Part shown: positions 60,425 to 64,000 of the stretch, one piece after another
How the letters are laid out: each line of letters opens with the position of its first letter
Numbering within the stretch: the stretch's first letter is position 1
From: Azonexus hydrophilus DSM 23864
GTDB taxonomy: Bacteria; Pseudomonadota; Gammaproteobacteria; Burkholderiales; Rhodocyclaceae
Length of the DNA stretch: 64,000 nucleotides
Direction: 5' to 3'
Assembly: GCF_000429605.1 (NCBI RefSeq)
Contig: NZ_AUCE01000011.1
Location: 186,001-250,000 of the forward strand
The notes under the pieces: generated by a model
Databases searched by the model: none
What the model saw: only the letters and a program-made list of their open reading frames with translations
Told to the model about the DNA's origin: nothing
Made by a program: the position numbers and the translations under genes

Positions 60425-62032
60425 TCACAGTTCGACGATGCTGATCCGTTCGAAATCGGCCTGACGGTTGAGCACGTGATTCATCCGGATACGTCGGTGG
60501 CCATTCCCATCCATCACCTCCAGCTCGCGGCCAGCGTGGTAGAAACCGGGCGGCAAAACCAGCGACACCTCTTCGCCAATCGCGGGCATCGGTGGCAGGA
60601 TGAACGCCGGGGCAAAACGCTCGATGGTCGGAACCCCGACCTGATCCAGCGGCCGGAAACCAATTCCACGGGGGATCCCGGGTAGCGTGGCCAGACCGAC
60701 AATCAAGCCGCCAGCGGACTCCTGCATCAGCCAGGTGGCGTAAGCCAGCAGGAAACGTTCACCATCGTGCGGACAAACAGCCATCAGTTGTCCATGCAGG
60801 ACACGCTGTCCACTTTCGCTGCGTCCCAGACGGAAACCATTGGCCGAATGATTGATCACCGACCATCGCTCGACGGGGAAATCCGCACGCGGCCGGATCA
60901 GCAGTGCCTGACCCGGATCGGCACGATCCCGGAAAGTGAATAGTTGCTCGAAATCCCCGCGGGAATAGGCAAGGGCGGAATCGGGTTGCTCGAACGGCTC
61001 GCCTGTGACATGGAAGTAAATGGCCTCGAACCCGGTCACCACACGGGCGATACCCTCGCTGGCGAAACGCCGGAAACGCCTTGCCGAGGTCGATTGTGAC
61101 CAGGGCTTGACCAGATGTTCGAGCAATCTGGCGACATGGCTGCTGCTCTCTTCGCCCAGGCCGAGTTGCGAGGGCGTGAAGCGCATGCGCAACTGGCCCA
61201 GGGCATGATCGATTTGCAGACCCAGGCGGCCGGTATCCAGTCGGCGCACGTCCTGCGCCGAGCCTTCGATGGCAGCGCTGGGATGCAGGGGCAAATCCTT
61301 CATCAGTTCGACGACGTAGGGCGGCAGTTCGAGATCGTTTTCCAGCGCGCCAATGCCGACCAGGGGCGCCCACATCGACGCCCAGCGGCGGATCAGGTTG
61401 AGATTGCGCACGCTGTTGCTGTAAGGACTGGCAACGTCGATCAGCAGCAGGGTGACATAGGCCGCCGCACAATGCGTCGCCTGGACACTGTTTTCCAGGG
61501 GGTCGCTGACCGGCATGAAAGCGATGCCCCATTCCTCGGCCGTTTCGAAAAACCCATGAAGATCGAGCCAGACACCCGGCGGCAATTCGCGGCGGGCGCG
61601 GTAGTGCTCGAGAATCACCATTCCGTTGTAGTAGATGCAACGGTGCAGGATGGTCGCCATCAAGGCCTGGTAGTTGGGCTCTTCGGTGGCCGGTTCCTCC
61701 AGACTGGCGCACAAGGCGTAGGCACGCCCCATCTTGCGCCACGCCTGGACGACCATCAGGAAAGCCTGTTCCTCGTCGAGCGACAGTGGCACAGCCTTGT
61801 TGTGATAACTGCGGGCCATTTCCTCTTCGACAAAGCACAGCGGTGCCCGAGCCTGTTCCAGCAACTGGAAGAACACACCGGGGTCGGGTGGCGAGGCCAG
61901 CAAGGCATCGAGGAAATCGATCAACTGCCGTTCGGCCACCGCTGGATTGGCCAGCATCAGGCTCGACAGGTAATCCATGCCGGTCACCAGATCGACAACC
62001 TGGCCCAGATCAGTTTGCTGCCTGTTGCTCAT
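60425..62032 (-). CDS. Large hypothetical protein with a possible C-terminal PilZ-like domain
   Basis: A 535-residue cytosolic protein. Most of it (1-340) is helical with no recognised fold. The C-terminal third is beta-rich, and WSVINHSANGFRLG carries an N-x-S-x-x-G pattern like the second PilZ motif. The usual RxxxR is not seen just before it, so c-di-GMP binding is only a possibility. Its ATG overlaps the HIT-protein stop by one base (TAATG), so the two are coupled. Length and composition look like an intact gene of a betaproteobacterial family. Confidence 0.75.
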   Translation of the reverse strand: MSNRQQTDLGQVVDLVTGMDYLSSLMLANPAVAERQLIDFLDALLASPPDPGVFFQLLEQARAPLCFVEEEMARSYHNKAVPLSLDEEQAFLMVVQAWRKMGRAYALCASLEEPATEEPNYQALMATILHRCIYYNGMVILEHYRARRELPPGVWLDLHGFFETAEEWGIAFMPVSDPLENSVQATHCAAAYVTLLLIDVASPYSNSVRNLNLIRRWASMWAPLVGIGALENDLELPPYVVELMKDLPLHPSAAIEGSAQDVRRLDTGRLGLQIDHALGQLRMRFTPSQLGLGEESSSHVARLLEHLVKPWSQSTSARRFRRFASEGIARVVTGFEAIYFHVTGEPFEQPDSALAYSRGDFEQLFTFRDRADPGQALLIRPRADFPVERWSVINHSANGFRLGRSESGQRVLHGQLMAVCPHDGERFLLAYATWLMQESAGGLIVGLATLPGIPRGIGFRPLDQVGVPTIERFAPAFILPPMPAIGEEVSLVLPPGFYHAGRELEVMDGNGHRRIRMNHVLNRQADFERISIVEL

Positions 62033-62460
62033 TATTGTTCTCCCTGCCCCAAGTGACGAACGATGGCGGCGATCAGCCGGGCGTCGTCAGGTCCGCAACG
62101 TTGCGTCGTCCCTTCACGCTGAGCCTTGCCCCAGACCGGCTCGGGGAAGAAACGGTCGTCACGCCAGCGGGGAATGACATGCCAGTGCACATGGGGAACG
62201 ACGTTGCCGAAACTGGCCAGATTGATCTTGTCCGGATTCCAGCACTCGCGCAGCGCTGCCTCGACGGCGAATACGACCTGCATCAGCCGATTGCGCGCGG
62301 CTACCGGCAAATCGCTCATCTCGCGCACATGTTCGTTCCAGATCACCCGGCAAAACCCGGGCAGGACCGGGTCATCGACACGGATCACGCGGCAGTCATC
62401 GGATGTCCATAGGACATCTCCGCCTGGTCCGGAACACAGTTCGCAAGTGCTGTCAGTCAC
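62032..62460 (-). CDS. HIT-family hydrolase
   Basis: About 142 residues, a histidine-triad nucleotide hydrolase or transferase, with HVHWHVIPR in the catalytic position and NLASFGNVVPH just before it. An N-terminal CELCSG may bind metal. Start chosen as the GTG at 62460 with CGGGAATTTATC before it; an ATG at 62493 would add 11 residues. Confidence 0.88.
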   Translation of the reverse strand: MTDSTCELCSGPGGDVLWTSDDCRVIRVDDPVLPGFCRVIWNEHVREMSDLPVAARNRLMQVVFAVEAALRECWNPDKINLASFGNVVPHVHWHVIPRWRDDRFFPEPVWGKAQREGTTQRCGPDDARLIAAIVRHLGQGEQ

Positions 62461-62564
62461 GATAAATTCCCGTTGTTTTGCATAGCATTGCACCAGCCAA
62501 TGCGAACTGCAAGTGGCTGGTGCAAGATGTCCCGGGATTCTACTGAAGGTGGGCGGCTGCCGAC

Positions 62565-64000
62565 TCAGAGCAAAACGCGTTCGATGCCACCGGAATTGGC
62601 CTTGCCGACGTATTCCGCCATCCAGTTGTCGCCGAGCAGGTGCTTGGCCATCTCGACGACGATGTAGTCGGCCTTCGTGCCGGCATCGTCGTCGTAACGA
62701 CTCAGACCCTGCAGGCAGGCCGGGCAGGAAGTCAGGATCTTGACCTCGCCCTGGAAACCGTCGGCACGCAACTTCTCGGCGCCCTTTTCAATCTCCTGCT
62801 GCTTGCGGAACTTCACCTGGGTGGCGATATCCGGACGCGAGTAGGCAAAGGAGCCGGAATCGCCGCAACAGCGGTCGGTCAGCGGCACATCCTGGCCCAT
62901 CAGCGTCTTGGTCACGGCCAGTGGGTTGTAGGCTTTCATCGGCGTGTGGCAGGGATCGTGGTACATGTAGCGCGTCCCTTCGACACCGTCCAGCTTCAGG
63001 CCCTTTTCCATCAGGTACTCGTGGATGTCGAGCAGGCGGCAACCCGGGAAGATCTTCTCGAACTGGTATTTCTGCAACTGATCCATGCAGGTGCCGCAGG
63101 AGACGATCACCGTCTTGATGTCGAGATAGTTCAGCGTATTGGCGACACGGTGGAAGAGCACGCGGTTGTCGGTGGTGATCTTCTGGCCCTTGTCGTCATC
63201 GCCGGACGAGGTCTGCGGATAGCCGCAGCACAGGTAACCGGGCGGCAGCACGGTGGTCGCGCCGACTTCGTAGAGCATGGCCTGGGTCGCCAGGCCGACC
63301 TGCGAGAACAGGCGCTCGGAACCGCAGCCCGGGAAGTAGAAGACGGCGTCCGAATCCTCGGTCGTCTTCTTCGGGTTGCGGATCACCGGGATGACCTTGT
63401 CGTCCTCGATGTCGAGCAGGGCGCGCGAAGTACGCTTGGGCAGGTTGCCCGGCATCGGCCGGTTGAGGAAGTGGATGACCTGGGTCTTGACCGTTGGCGC
63501 GCCGAGCGAGGCCGGCGGATGCTTGCGCGTCTCCTGAACCAGGCCGAGCGCCTTGGCCGCCTTGTGCGCCAGGCGCTGGGCCTTGAAGCCGAAGTCCATC
63601 ATGACGCCGCGCATCAGCTTGATCGTCGCCGGGTCTTTCAGGTTCAGGTAGGTCATCGCCGCCGCGGTGCCGGGGCTGAAACGCTTCTTGTCCTGCTTGC
63701 GCAGGAAGTTGCGCATGGCCACCGAAACATCGCCGAAATCGATGTCGACCGGGCAGGGCTTCTCGCAGCGGTGGCAGACCGTGCAATGGTCGGCGACGTC
63801 GTTGAACTCATCGAAGTGCTTCAACGAGATGCCGCGCCGGGTCTGCTCTTCATAAAGGAAGGCTTCAACCAGCAGCGAGGTGGCGAGAATCTTGTTGCGC
63901 GGTGAATACAGAAGGTTGGCGCGCGGCACATGGGTCGAACAGACCGGTTTGCACTTGCCGCAGCGCAGGCAGTCCTTGACCATGTCGGATATCTTGCCGA
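62565..64000 (-). CDS. Iron-sulfur oxidoreductase, C-terminal part (5' end beyond window)
   Basis: The window holds at least 478 residues, open to its right edge. Two 4Fe-4S motifs (CLRCGKCKPVC and CTVCHRCEKPC) are followed by two CCG domains with CCGYPQT and CCGDSGS, as in GlpC/HdrD-like electron-transfer subunits. The frame continues upstream of the in-frame ATG at 63983, where the Cys cluster begins at once, so that ATG is unlikely to be the start. It is probably the C-terminal half of a large FAD-plus-iron-sulfur dehydrogenase (DUF3683/D-lactate dehydrogenase-like), which is inference. About 100 bp separates it from the HIT gene, with no gene seen there. Confidence 0.82.
   Translation of the reverse strand, partial: GKISDMVKDCLRCGKCKPVCSTHVPRANLLYSPRNKILATSLLVEAFLYEEQTRRGISLKHFDEFNDVADHCTVCHRCEKPCPVDIDFGDVSVAMRNFLRKQDKKRFSPGTAAAMTYLNLKDPATIKLMRGVMMDFGFKAQRLAHKAAKALGLVQETRKHPPASLGAPTVKTQVIHFLNRPMPGNLPKRTSRALLDIEDDKVIPVIRNPKKTTEDSDAVFYFPGCGSERLFSQVGLATQAMLYEVGATTVLPPGYLCCGYPQTSSGDDDKGQKITTDNRVLFHRVANTLNYLDIKTVIVSCGTCMDQLQKYQFEKIFPGCRLLDIHEYLMEKGLKLDGVEGTRYMYHDPCHTPMKAYNPLAVTKTLMGQDVPLTDRCCGDSGSFAYSRPDIATQVKFRKQQEIEKGAEKLRADGFQGEVKILTSCPACLQGLSRYDDDAGTKADYIVVEMAKHLLGDNWMAEYVGKANSGGIERVLL

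Overview
The window is GC-rich chromosomal DNA of a betaproteobacterium, most likely from the Rhodocyclales (Dechloromonas/Azonexus-like). This rests on protein character, on the housekeeping order mnmG-rsmG-parA-parB-atpIBEFHAGDC, on a complete ybgC-tolQRAB-pal-cpoB-queE block, and on a circularly permuted ssrA gene. Two-piece tmRNA is known only from alphaproteobacteria, some cyanobacteria and one betaproteobacterial lineage. Gene density is very high, with many 1-4 nt stop/start overlaps, and no gene-free stretch longer than 300 bases apart from the one filled by ssrA.

Layout. 0-9.9 kb: small metabolic and accessory genes (Mpo1-like protein, ketopantoate reductase-like protein, Crp-family regulator, orphan cobyrinate diamide synthase, Tim44-like protein, FrnE-like DsbA protein, YajD HNH protein, Tat-exported metallo-hydrolase, YeeE/TsuA-type sulfur transporter, queC). 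10.0-14.5 kb: a five-gene Liv-type ABC importer. 14.4-23.8 kb: the Tol-Pal operon ending in queE and a PilZ gene, flanked by two c-di-GMP enzymes. 23.8-29.2 kb: a minus-strand operon yebC - exonuclease - EamA - ruvC - ruvA - AI-2E-type permease - ruvB. 29.3-31.8 kb: an accessory patch with a pirin, a conspicuously AT-rich unknown gene and a yefM-yoeB toxin-antitoxin pair with a readable promoter/operator. 31.9-41.5 kb: HerA-like ATPase, DUF2059 protein, LysR regulators, ilvE, two exporters and a permease-less PTS (EIIA-HPr-EI). 41.6-44.6 kb: a TonB-dependent receptor with copper-receptor-like motifs and a Crp/Fnr regulator. 44.6-44.9 kb: permuted ssrA. 44.9-47.3 kb: ribE and a response regulator with TPR repeats. 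47.4-58.6 kb: mnmG, rsmG, parAB and the complete F1Fo ATP synthase operon. 58.6-64 kb: ubiJ, ubiE, a DUF971 protein, a large unknown protein, a HIT protein and the C-terminal part of a large iron-sulfur protein cut by the window edge.

The most striking element is ssrA at 44611-44889 (minus strand). The T-arm and 3' acceptor strand lie upstream of the 5' acceptor strand, D-loop and tag reading frame, with a 29-nt intervening segment. A clean sigma70-type promoter precedes it. The acceptor stem closes as 7 pairs with a G3.U70 wobble, the tag reads ANDEQFAIAA, and the terminal A of CCA is not encoded. No CRISPR array, insertion sequence, phage, rRNA or ordinary tRNA gene was seen. All calls are by reading the sequence; no database search was run.
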